Assembly: GCF_001440545.1 (NCBI RefSeq)
Contig: NZ_LKHP01000002.1
Location: 1-64,000, forward strand
Reading direction: 5' to 3'
Length of the DNA stretch: 64,000 nt
Source: Caloramator mitchellensis
Lineage (GTDB): Bacteria > Bacillota > Clostridia > Clostridiales > Caloramatoraceae
Notes under the pieces: model-generated
Told to the model about the DNA's origin: nothing
The model's input: only the letters and a program-made list of their open reading frames with translations
The model's database searches: none
In this document: positions 57,027 to 63,875 of the stretch, piece by piece
How positions within the stretch are numbered: the first letter of the stretch is position 1
Layout: every line of letters starts with the position of its first letter
Position numbers and translations under genes: made by a program

Positions 57027-58364
57027 TTACATAACGCTCTTTATTGCAAATAGTATTGCCAATATATACATTGTTATTGAGACATCCCTTGCCTTTCCTG
57101 TTATAACCTTCAAAACAACATACGATACGATACCAAATACCAATCCTTCAGCTATGCTGTATGCAAATGGCATCATAATTATTGTTAAGAAGGCTGGGAT
57201 ACCTTCAGTAAAGTCTTCAAGGTTAATCTTTGTAATTGGAGTCATCATGAATAAACCTATTATTATCAATGCTGGAGCAGTAGCCGCACCAGGAACTATT
57301 GTAAGTATTGGCGAGAATAATAGTGCCAAAAGCATTAAAATTGCTGTTGTTAAAGCAGTAAGCCCTGTCCTTCCGCCTTCTGCCACACCTGCCGCACTTT
57401 CAACATAAGTTGTTACTGTGCTTGTTCCTACAACAGCACCAAATGTTGTTCCAATAGCATCAGCTAAAAGTGCCTGCTTTGCCCTTGGAAGTTTTCCTTC
57501 CTTATCGAGCATATCCGCCTTTGATGCAACTCCAACAAGCGTTCCTATTGTGTCAAACATATCAACAAACAGGAATGTAAACATAACTATCAAAAATTCA
57601 CCAGTTAATATTTTGCTAAAGTCAAATTTAAAGAAAATAGGTGATAATGATGGCGGAGCGCTTATTAATGCGCTTGGCATTGGGGTTACCTTTAAAGGTA
57701 TTCCTACAACTGTTGCTACTAATATTCCAATCAATATGGCACCCTTAACTCCCTTAGCAAGCAAATAACCAATAACAACCAAACCTACAAGTGCAACTGC
57801 TACCTGAGGACTTGTCAAATTCCCTAATGTCACAGCAGTATCATCTGAATTAACAACAATACCTGCACTTCTAACGCCTATGAAGGCGATGAAAAGACCA
57901 ATACCTACGCTGACAGCATGCTTGATTGTTAACGGTATGGCATTAACTATTGCTTCACGAACCCTTGTAACTGAAAGTATTATGAATATTATACCTTCGA
58001 TAAGAATTGCGGTTAATGCAACTTCCCAGGAATATTTCATTCCTATTACAACTGTAAACGCAAAGAATGCATTAAGCCCCATACCAGGTGCAAGTGCAAA
58101 TGGGTAATTGGCGTGGAAAGCCATAACAAGAGTTGCAACTGCAGCTGATAGTGCTGTTGCCGTAAATAAAGCTCCTTTGTCCATTCCAGTTTCGCCTAAT
58201 ATCAGTGGGTTTACGATTAAAATGTAAGCCATGGTCATAAATGTTGTAAACCCTGCGATGATTTCTGTCCTAACGTCAGTCTTGTTCTCCCTTAGCTTAA
58301 AAATTTTTTCTGCCCAACCTGCAAAGCCAGAGTTTTGGTTTACTGTTTGAGTTTTGCTTGACAC
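57027..58364 (-). CDS. NCS2-family purine permease (AzgA/PbuG group)
   Basis: 445 residues, about 13 membrane helices. Family landmarks: GFTTFMTMAYILIVNPLILG, FALAPGMGLNAFFAFTVVIG, MFTFLFVDMFDTIGTLVGVA and VGTSTVTTYVESAAGVAEGG, which include the helix 1, 3, 8 and 10 substrate-site residues. AzgA/PbuG-type members take up adenine, guanine and hypoxanthine with protons. Start GTG 58364 with AAGGGGGG. It lies between the deaminase gene and the adenine-deaminase paralogue and has an unusual hairpin leader. Confidence 0.94.
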   Translation of the reverse strand: MSSKTQTVNQNSGFAGWAEKIFKLRENKTDVRTEIIAGFTTFMTMAYILIVNPLILGETGMDKGALFTATALSAAVATLVMAFHANYPFALAPGMGLNAFFAFTVVIGMKYSWEVALTAILIEGIIFIILSVTRVREAIVNAIPLTIKHAVSVGIGLFIAFIGVRSAGIVVNSDDTAVTLGNLTSPQVAVALVGLVVIGYLLAKGVKGAILIGILVATVVGIPLKVTPMPSALISAPPSLSPIFFKFDFSKILTGEFLIVMFTFLFVDMFDTIGTLVGVASKADMLDKEGKLPRAKQALLADAIGTTFGAVVGTSTVTTYVESAAGVAEGGRTGLTALTTAILMLLALLFSPILTIVPGAATAPALIIIGLFMMTPITKINLEDFTEGIPAFLTIIMMPFAYSIAEGLVFGIVSYVVLKVITGKARDVSITMYILAILFAIKSVM

Positions 58365-58393
58365 AAAAATCCCCCCTTTGATAGTGTCAGCCT

Positions 58394-58444
58394 GTTAATA
58401 TTTTGTGAAGCTATCACAAAATATTAACTATATTTGTGATAGCT
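58394..58444 (-). promoter_or_regulatory. Mutually exclusive hairpins in the purine-permease leader
   Basis: In the leftward transcript three complementary segments occur: AGCTATCACAAA (58444-58433), TTTGTGATAGCT extending into GTTAATATTTTGTGA (58428-58409) and TCACAAAATATTAAC (58408-58394). The middle segment can pair with either neighbour (12-bp or 15-bp stem). They lie 30 bases before the ribosome-binding site. No T-run, so attenuation of translation, processing or protein binding are more likely than termination. It is not a recognisable purine riboswitch. Confidence 0.5.
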
Positions 58445-58477
58445 TACTGACCCCGGGATAATTAAATGCCTTAATAA

Positions 58478-60286
58478 TTATGTCACTACAGTTTCGAGTA
58501 TCTTAAAATTATTTACATCAACAAGTCCCATGTCAGTTATTTTCCACTTAGGGCTTGTTGTAAGTGCAAGGAATGATAAATGCATAAAAGGAGCATGAAC
58601 CCTGCATCCCAATGTTTCTCTTGCTATTCTCTCCATTTGCATTATCTTTTCGCTTACTTCATGTCCGTTAAGTTCATCAGTTATTAACCCACCTACTGGA
58701 AGCCTCAATTCCTCTAAAATTCTACCGTTGTTTGAAATAGCTATTCCGCCGCCAATCTCAATCACCCTGTTAACAGCGCTAACGATATCCCTCAAGTTGC
58801 ACCCTACTGCAATAATATTATGTGCGTCATGGGATACACTCTCCGCAAAGGCTCCTTGTTTAAGACCAAATCCCTTGACAAATGTTTTACCGATTGTCCC
58901 CCTTCTTCCATACCTCTCAACACATATCATCTCAAGAACATCCTTTGATGTATCTGGCAATATGACTCCTGAACTTACCCTCATTTCTTCTTCAAGTGCA
59001 CCTGTTAAGTTTTGGTCTGGGATAAGTTCTATGCATCTTACTCTTGCCATATTTTTATTAGTCTTTATCATAATATCCACTTCAGATATCTTTTCACACT
59101 TAACTGAATTTTTTACCGATTCGGGATAAACATACTTTGGAAGGTCTATCAGAAGCTTTCCTTTTGCTGATACAAGTTTTCCTTCTATAAAAACTGCATC
59201 CACCTTCATCTCTTCTAAGTCGCTTATCACCGCAATATCTGCAAGTTTTCCCGGCAATAATGCCCCTCTATCCTGAAGGTTGAAATATTCCGCTGGATTA
59301 ATCGTTGCCATTTGTATAGCTTTTACGGGTTCTATGCCCTGTTTTATTGTTCTTCTAATTATTTCATTCATATGTCCCAACGTTTCAAGGTCGGCTGCAA
59401 CCATATCGTCGGTTGCAAGAATCATTCTTCTTGTGTCAAGCCCTTCTTCTGTATAGGCTCTTATACACTCTGCCATATTCTTCTGGGTTGAACCCTCACG
59501 CATAAACACATAAACTCCCTGGCGGATTTTTTCAACGCACTCCTCCTTTGTTGTTGTTTCATGGCAGGAGCATTTCCCTCCAGTTGTTATTATATGAGCT
59601 GCAAGCTCAGCTCCAAATAACTCAGGAGCGTTGCCATCAACTATTTTCCCTATGGATTTAGCGTAACTTGTTGATGCCAAAAGGTCATCGATTATCTCTG
59701 GTGTGTTTCTATAAACATGCTTTGCATTGCTAAATCCCTGTAATTCGCCGATACCAATAATATTTTTGTAATTCAAAAGCTCCTCCATATCCTTTGAAGT
59801 TATGTCGTATCCTGCAGTTTCAAGTTTTGGGCAGTCTGGAGTTAAAGATGGAATTACAAGATGCACATGATTTGGAACATTGGCTATCTCATCCGCCATA
59901 GCCTTTATTCCAACTGGACCTAATGCATTTCCTATCTCATGTGGGTCAGCAACTAAAGTCGTAGTCCCTGAAGGAATTGAGAGCCTTGAAAACTCCGTAA
60001 TAGTTAACATACTGCTCTCAAAATGCATATGTGAATCAATAAATCCTGGTGATACATACTTTCCTTGAAGGTCAACAACAAGTGTTTTTTCACCAATAAG
60101 ATTTTCAGCATCCCCAACCATGAGTATGTATTTACCCTTTATAGCAACGTCCGCCCTGTAGATTTCACCTGAAACAACATTTATAACATTCCCTCTATAC
60201 AAAACTATATCCGCATATCCATTTCCCATCAAAACATCAATAAGCTGTCTATATTCTATTGCCCTTTTTACATCCTGTGCCTTCAA
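58478..60286 (-). CDS. Adenine deaminase paralogue with altered active-site motifs
   Basis: About 602 residues, same overall architecture as adenine deaminase: PGFIDSHMHFESSMLTITEF (H-x-H kept), LVADPHEIGNALGPVGIKAM, IIGIGELQGFSNA and C-terminal SVSHDAHNIIAVGCNLRD. Differences from the canonical paralogue at 49526: D-G-H is D-G-N (IVDGNAPELFG), E/D-H-E is C-H-E (CSCHETTTKEE), and TDDRHPED is TDDMVAAD. It may act on another purine or ring-opened derivative. Start: TTG 60286 preceded by GGGGGTGG; the 52 additional codons upstream read through the R2 repeat and are not conserved-looking. Confidence 0.88.
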   Translation of the reverse strand: MKAQDVKRAIEYRQLIDVLMGNGYADIVLYRGNVINVVSGEIYRADVAIKGKYILMVGDAENLIGEKTLVVDLQGKYVSPGFIDSHMHFESSMLTITEFSRLSIPSGTTTLVADPHEIGNALGPVGIKAMADEIANVPNHVHLVIPSLTPDCPKLETAGYDITSKDMEELLNYKNIIGIGELQGFSNAKHVYRNTPEIIDDLLASTSYAKSIGKIVDGNAPELFGAELAAHIITTGGKCSCHETTTKEECVEKIRQGVYVFMREGSTQKNMAECIRAYTEEGLDTRRMILATDDMVAADLETLGHMNEIIRRTIKQGIEPVKAIQMATINPAEYFNLQDRGALLPGKLADIAVISDLEEMKVDAVFIEGKLVSAKGKLLIDLPKYVYPESVKNSVKCEKISEVDIMIKTNKNMARVRCIELIPDQNLTGALEEEMRVSSGVILPDTSKDVLEMICVERYGRRGTIGKTFVKGFGLKQGAFAESVSHDAHNIIAVGCNLRDIVSAVNRVIEIGGGIAISNNGRILEELRLPVGGLITDELNGHEVSEKIMQMERIARETLGCRVHAPFMHLSFLALTTSPKWKITDMGLVDVNNFKILETVVT

Positions 60287-60301
60287 ATCACCACCCCCTT
60301 T

Positions 60302-60354
60302 GGTGACATTCACTTGATTTCTTGACTTCTTGATTTGTTTGTCAATTTGGACAA
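60302..60354. repeat. R2 repeat, copy c
   Basis: GGTGACATTCACTTGATTTC onward to GTCAATTTGGACAAC, directly upstream of the TTG start of the adenine-deaminase paralogue. Its end CAATTTGGACAAC is complementary to GTTGTCCAAATT at 60494-60505, the start of the next R1. Confidence 0.88.
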
Positions 60355-60496
60355 CTTTGTTCTCGCCCCTTCTTCTATGGCTAAAAAGTCGATATAACCA
60401 CCGCTTTTTAACTATTACTAATCTCGATTTCAATGATTGCACAGCTCTTCACATTATTGTTTTTAAATTAATATTTAAAATTTTTTATATTGAGTT

Positions 60497-60585
60497 GTCC
60501 AAATTATCTTAAATAAGAATTAATTGAGAACCGTCCCCCAGGTAGTCCAAATTGATTTAGATAAGAATAAGTTGAGAACCGTCCC
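60497..60585. repeat. R1 repeats, copies 3 and 4 (tandem)
   Basis: Copy 3 at 60497-60539 (GTCCAAATTA to ACCGTCCCCC), copy 4 at 60545-60585 (GTCCAAATTG to AACCGTCCC). Copy 4 supplies the first base of the TAG stop codon of the EutN-type shell gene (60585-60587, minus strand). The bases between R2 and R1 (60355-60496) contain no gene. Confidence 0.92.
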
Positions 60586-60857
60586 TAAGGTTCAATGTCT
60601 ACTTTGTCGACTATGCCAACAATTGCAATATCAATTGGAGCCTCCATTTTTCTTGCTGCAAGCCTTGCAGCTGTTCCAGAAGTTGTGTATATAACAACTT
60701 CACCTATGCCAGCGCCAACCGTATCAACTGCAATAAATGGATTGCCAATAGGCTTATAATCATAATCTAGAGGTTGTGTTATCATAAGTTTACTTCCAAC
60801 CAGCCTTTCGTCCTTTCTTGTTGCAATTACTGTTCCGATTACCTTACCTAAATTCAT
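60585..60857 (-). CDS. Microcompartment vertex protein (EutN/CcmL family, BMC-P)
   Basis: About 90 residues; forms pentamers that cap the corners of bacterial microcompartments. MNLGKVIGTVIATRKDERLV, NPFIAVDTVGAGIGEVVIYT and GTAARLAARKMEAPIDIAIV are the EutN/CcmL signature strands. Start: ATG 60857, with GGAGG eight bases before; an earlier frame extension from 60902 is not supported. It is the only vertex-type gene seen and the last of the shell gene set. Confidence 0.95.
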   Translation of the reverse strand: MNLGKVIGTVIATRKDERLVGSKLMITQPLDYDYKPIGNPFIAVDTVGAGIGEVVIYTTSGTAARLAARKMEAPIDIAIVGIVDKVDIEP

Positions 60858-60934
60858 AGCCATTACCTCCAACTGTTGTAAACAAGATTGCAGTAATGCC
60901 ACTTTAAAATTTCGTTAAGCAGCATTACCACCAA

Positions 60935-61252
60935 TCAATTTGAGTTACTAATGATTATATTTATACCTTTTCGCCTTGCTGCTTCTTTAGCAAGAGGAGT
61001 TATGATTGAGCCAGGGTGAAGTATTATTTGTTTTTCATTTAACTTCAACACATCGTTTTCAGTCAAAACAATCTTCTCTTCCACCTTTTTTTTAGCTTGT
61101 TCTATGTATTTGTTTTCATCCTTTCTTACATTATTTAAATCAACCATATTTTCTAAGCTTGTTAATTTAAAATTTCTTTTTTCTACTTTCCTTTTATTTA
61201 ATTTTGACATTAAATCATTCAAAATATTGTTTGCAAATTCATGTTTATCCAT
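60935..61252 (-). CDS. Microcompartment-associated protein with EutT/EutQ-like C-terminal motif
   Basis: About 105 residues, basic and helical N-terminal 70 residues (FANNILNDLMSKLNKRKVEK), then EKQIILHPGSIITPLAKEAA and RRKGINIII. The latter resembles a short segment common to several ethanolamine/propanediol utilisation proteins (x-G-S/T-I-I/L-T-P-x-A-x-E-x-x-x-x-x-x-I). The long amphipathic N-terminal helix could serve as a targeting or scaffolding region. Start ATG 61252 with AAGGGTG. Lies between BMC-P and BMC-H genes. No catalytic residues recognised. Confidence 0.65.
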   Translation of the reverse strand: MDKHEFANNILNDLMSKLNKRKVEKRNFKLTSLENMVDLNNVRKDENKYIEQAKKKVEEKIVLTENDVLKLNEKQIILHPGSIITPLAKEAARRKGINIIISNSN

Positions 61253-61332
61253 ATTTTTCACCCTTACCAAGCGTATAACACTTGACTTATTTACCCGTTA
61301 ATTCATTTAACAATATTAGCTGTCCCTAGGTA

Positions 61333-61421
61333 GTCCAAATTGTTGTAGATATAAATAAGTTGAGAACCGTCCCTTAGGTTGTCCAAATTGATTTAGATAA
61401 GAATAAATTGAGAACCGTCCC
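61333..61421. repeat. R1 repeats, copies 5 and 6 (tandem)
   Basis: Copy 5 61333-61373 (ATATAAATAAGTTG variant), copy 6 61381-61421. As with copy 4, the end of copy 6 abuts the TAG stop of the BMC-H gene. A further partial copy (GTCCCTAGG) at 61322-61330 precedes copy 5. Confidence 0.92.
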
Positions 61422-61699
61422 TAATTTTCAGTTTTTAATATAACCCTTTCTACTTCTGCGTGTGGTCTTGGGATTACGTGAACTGCGTGTAATTCACCAA
61501 CTTGTCTTGCTGCCTCAGCACCAGCATCAACAGCTGCCTTAACAGCGCCTACATCTCCCCTAACCATAACAGTCACAAGACCAAATCCAATCTTTTCATA
61601 TCCACACAAAACAACGTTTGCTGCCTTAACCATTGCATCTGCTGCTTCAATTGCAGCTGTTAACCCCTTAGTTTCAACTAAACCTAATGCTTGACCCAT
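61421..61699 (-). CDS. Microcompartment shell protein BMC-H (PduA/EutM type), 1
   Basis: 92 residues; a single BMC domain that makes hexameric shell tiles. [40 protein letters not shown] and [20 protein letters not shown] are classical. The pore loop reads K-I-G-F-G where PduA has K-I-G-S-G, so the pore may be lined by phenylalanine. C-terminal [17 protein letters not shown]. Three BMC-H genes are clustered here. Confidence 0.97.
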   Translation of the reverse strand: MGQALGLVETKGLTAAIEAADAMVKAANVVLCGYEKIGFGLVTVMVRGDVGAVKAAVDAGAEAARQVGELHAVHVIPRPHAEVERVILKTEN

Positions 61700-61711
61700 A
61701 AATAAAACCTC

Positions 61712-62020
61712 CTATTCAACACTTTTAATATTTTTTGAAAGTAAATCCAATATTTTATCAAGTTCTTCATGCGGTCTTGGAATAACTTTATAAGAAACCA
61801 CTCTGCCTACTCTATTTCCTGCCTCAACAGCAGCATCTACCGCTGCCTGAACTGCTGCAACCTCACCTTCAAAGTGAATTGAAACTCCAACAGCCTTCTC
61901 AACTCCTATAACTCTATCCATTCCAATTAAATTTACATCCGCAGCTTTGCTTGCTGCGTCCATCGCTGCAACCGCTGTGCTAAATCCAAGAGTTTCAACA
62001 ATCCCAAGTGCTCTTCTCAC
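61712..62020 (-). CDS. Microcompartment shell protein BMC-H, 2 (diverged pore)
   Basis: 102 residues, single BMC domain: RRALGIVETLGFSTAVAAMD, GRVVSYKVIPRPHEELDKIL. The pore region differs from the others (MDRVIGVEKAVGVSIHFEGE), with no glycine-rich K-I-G-x-G loop and acidic/valine residues instead, suggesting a different cargo selectivity or a shell-structural role. It starts 12 bases from the following gene (61699) and has the R-P-H end shared by all three paralogues. Confidence 0.93.
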   Translation of the reverse strand: MRRALGIVETLGFSTAVAAMDAASKAADVNLIGMDRVIGVEKAVGVSIHFEGEVAAVQAAVDAAVEAGNRVGRVVSYKVIPRPHEELDKILDLLSKNIKSVE

Positions 62021-62037
62021 TCTAACACCCCCTTGGG

Positions 62038-62250
62038 TTATCTTAATAATTTTTCGATTTCATCTAAAGTAACAAAATTTGAAACACTCTTAACTTCACT
62101 AACCTTGAAATCCTTTTTATATAAGATCTCCTTTAATATCATTTCTTCATCGGGTCCAATATTTCCTGCTTTCTTTTCAGAATATTCTATTTTTTTATCC
62201 GGCAGTGCCTTATTAATAAAATTGTTGAACGCAACTCTATTCAATGACAT
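62038..62250 (-). CDS. 70-residue microcompartment-locus protein of unknown function
   Basis: Short basic/acidic mixed protein (MSLNRVAFNNFINKALPDKK, then NIGPDEEMILKEILYKKDF), helical, no membrane segment. It is packed between two BMC-H genes with spacings of 14-17 bases, so it is made with the shell; adaptor, cargo-tag or regulatory role are possible, none supported by a motif. I do not recognise the family. Confidence 0.65.
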   Translation of the reverse strand: MSLNRVAFNNFINKALPDKKIEYSEKKAGNIGPDEEMILKEILYKKDFKVSEVKSVSNFVTLDEIEKLLR

Positions 62251-62264
62251 ACAAATCCCACCAA

Positions 62265-62528
62265 TTAAAACATTTTATCAACTTCATCATGAGGTCTTGG
62301 AATTACATTTACAGAAATTATTTCTGAAATAGCCTCTGCTGTATGCCTTCCATTTTCAACAGCAGATTTTACAGCAGCAACTTCACCAGATACAGTTACA
62401 GATACAAGCCCCGAACCCACAACTTGAAAGTTCATAATCCTAACATTTGCAGTCTTAACCATAGTATCTGCCGCCTGAATTGCCGCAACTAATCCTCTTG
62501 TTTCTATTATCCCTATTGCTTCCTTCAT
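62265..62528 (-). CDS. Microcompartment shell protein BMC-H, 3
   Basis: 87 residues: MKEAIGIIETRGLVAAIQAA, FQVVGSGLVSVTVSGEVAAV with the small-residue pore loop G-S-G as in PduA, and SVNVIPRPHDEVDKMF. First shell gene after ubiD (15-base gap). Confidence 0.96.
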   Translation of the reverse strand: MKEAIGIIETRGLVAAIQAADTMVKTANVRIMNFQVVGSGLVSVTVSGEVAAVKSAVENGRHTAEAISEIISVNVIPRPHDEVDKMF

Positions 62529-62542
62529 CTTATCACCTCAGG

Positions 62543-63874
62543 CTAAAAGTATTTTCTTAAATCAATATTTTCTAGTCCAGGAATTCTGCATCTTTCAAAT
62601 CTCTCATTGTTTAAAGGCCTTGTAGCATCTAATCCCATCTTATCCGAAACACCCCTTGTTGTATGCGAAGGGTCAAGTCCCGAACCGCATGCTTCAGGAA
62701 TTAGCACTAAATCCCTTGAGGATTGAAATCTTGTAGCAATAGCCAGTTCTACATCCTCATTGTCAAAAATATCTATATCGTCATCAACTATAACAACGTG
62801 CTTCAAATCCTTAATGCTGCTCAGAGCACCAATTATTGCAGTCTTCCCATCCCCCTCCTGTTTTTTGTTAATAGATGCTATTGCATGGAACCTATATCCT
62901 CCCGATAATGTTACATGAACATCCTTAACGTCCACAAGCCTCTTTAATGCATAATATAGCTCAACTTCCCTTAAAAGTCCGTTTGCTAAGTGCTCCTCCC
63001 TGCAAGGGAATGCTGCTTGATAAATTGGGTTATTACGATGCATTATAGCTTTAATCTCTATATAAGGATGCATCTTCTGCTCCCCGTAATACCCCATAAG
63101 CTCTCCAAACGGTCCCTCCATCTCTCTTTTATTTGGAACCATTACGCCTTCCAATACTATCTCTGCATGGGCAGGAACCTCCAAATCGATGGTCTTACAC
63201 TTTACAACCTCTAATGGCTCCCCTCTTAATGCACTATCTATTTCATATTTATCAACCCCATAAAGTTCGCTGCTTACCTGAGATGCAAGCAAAAATGGCA
63301 CATCGTATCCTATAACTATTGCAACTTCCAAGGGTCTATTCATTTTTTCCATCTCAAGAAACTGATTAATAAGATAGGGTGATGCGATAAGTGCACTTAT
63401 TTTATTCCTATCTATAACTTGAAATCTTCTTATTGACGTATATCTTCTCCCGGTCTTTATATCCTTAACAACAAGCATTCCTGCTGTTATATATGTAGAT
63501 GAATCCTTCTCATGAAAATATGGATGTGGAAATTTTCTAATATCTATATTCCCTGTTATTATATTTTCCATAACAGGACCTCTATCTACTACTTTAAATG
63601 GCTTTGGGTTTGCAATTGCATCCATGAGTTTATATATTCTATCCTCGTGGCTTATATTAGAAAGTTTGTATACTGCCTCTCTGTCAGTATAAAGTGCTGC
63701 ACAGACAGGCATTTTATATCCCTTAACCCTGTTAAAAAGGACTGGTCTTTTGTTCTTTAACTTTTTCAAAATTCCCCCAAGCTCAAACTTAGCATCAACC
63801 TCAACATCGGTCTCTAATAAAAGCCCCATTTGTCTTAGCCTTTCAAGTTCAAATCTTAGCATCTGCCTTTCCAT
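62543..63874 (-). CDS. UbiD-family prenylated-FMN decarboxylase
   Basis: About 443 residues. UbiD enzymes reversibly (de)carboxylate aromatic or alpha,beta-unsaturated acids with prenylated FMN made by UbiX. GPVMENIITGNIDIRKFPHP, RYTSIRRFQVIDRNKISALI (prFMN-phosphate-binding region), NKREMEGPFGELMGYYGEQK (with the conserved glutamates and arginine) and VVIVDDDIDIFDNEDVELAI near the end. Start ATG 63874 four bases after ubiX stop. Embedded directly upstream of the BMC shell genes in a purine locus, decarboxylation of an imidazole carboxylate is a plausible role; substrate not determined. Confidence 0.93.
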   Translation of the reverse strand: MERQMLRFELERLRQMGLLLETDVEVDAKFELGGILKKLKNKRPVLFNRVKGYKMPVCAALYTDREAVYKLSNISHEDRIYKLMDAIANPKPFKVVDRGPVMENIITGNIDIRKFPHPYFHEKDSSTYITAGMLVVKDIKTGRRYTSIRRFQVIDRNKISALIASPYLINQFLEMEKMNRPLEVAIVIGYDVPFLLASQVSSELYGVDKYEIDSALRGEPLEVVKCKTIDLEVPAHAEIVLEGVMVPNKREMEGPFGELMGYYGEQKMHPYIEIKAIMHRNNPIYQAAFPCREEHLANGLLREVELYYALKRLVDVKDVHVTLSGGYRFHAIASINKKQEGDGKTAIIGALSSIKDLKHVVIVDDDIDIFDNEDVELAIATRFQSSRDLVLIPEACGSGLDPSHTTRGVSDKMGLDATRPLNNERFERCRIPGLENIDLRKYF

Positions 63875-63875
63875 T

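Noticed and set aside
58365..58477. Purine riboswitch before the NCS2 permease
   Set aside because: The conserved loop sequences of purine aptamers are not present; only exclusive hairpins are visible.
58478..60442. Longer start of the adenine-deaminase paralogue at 60442
   Set aside because: The first 52 codons read through the R2 repeat (VNVTKGGG also appears at the other R2 site), which is not protein-coding; TTG 60286 has a proper ribosome-binding site.
52731..61421. R1 units as a CRISPR array
   Set aside because: Copies are irregularly spaced over 9 kb and abut genes; no regular repeat-spacer pattern.
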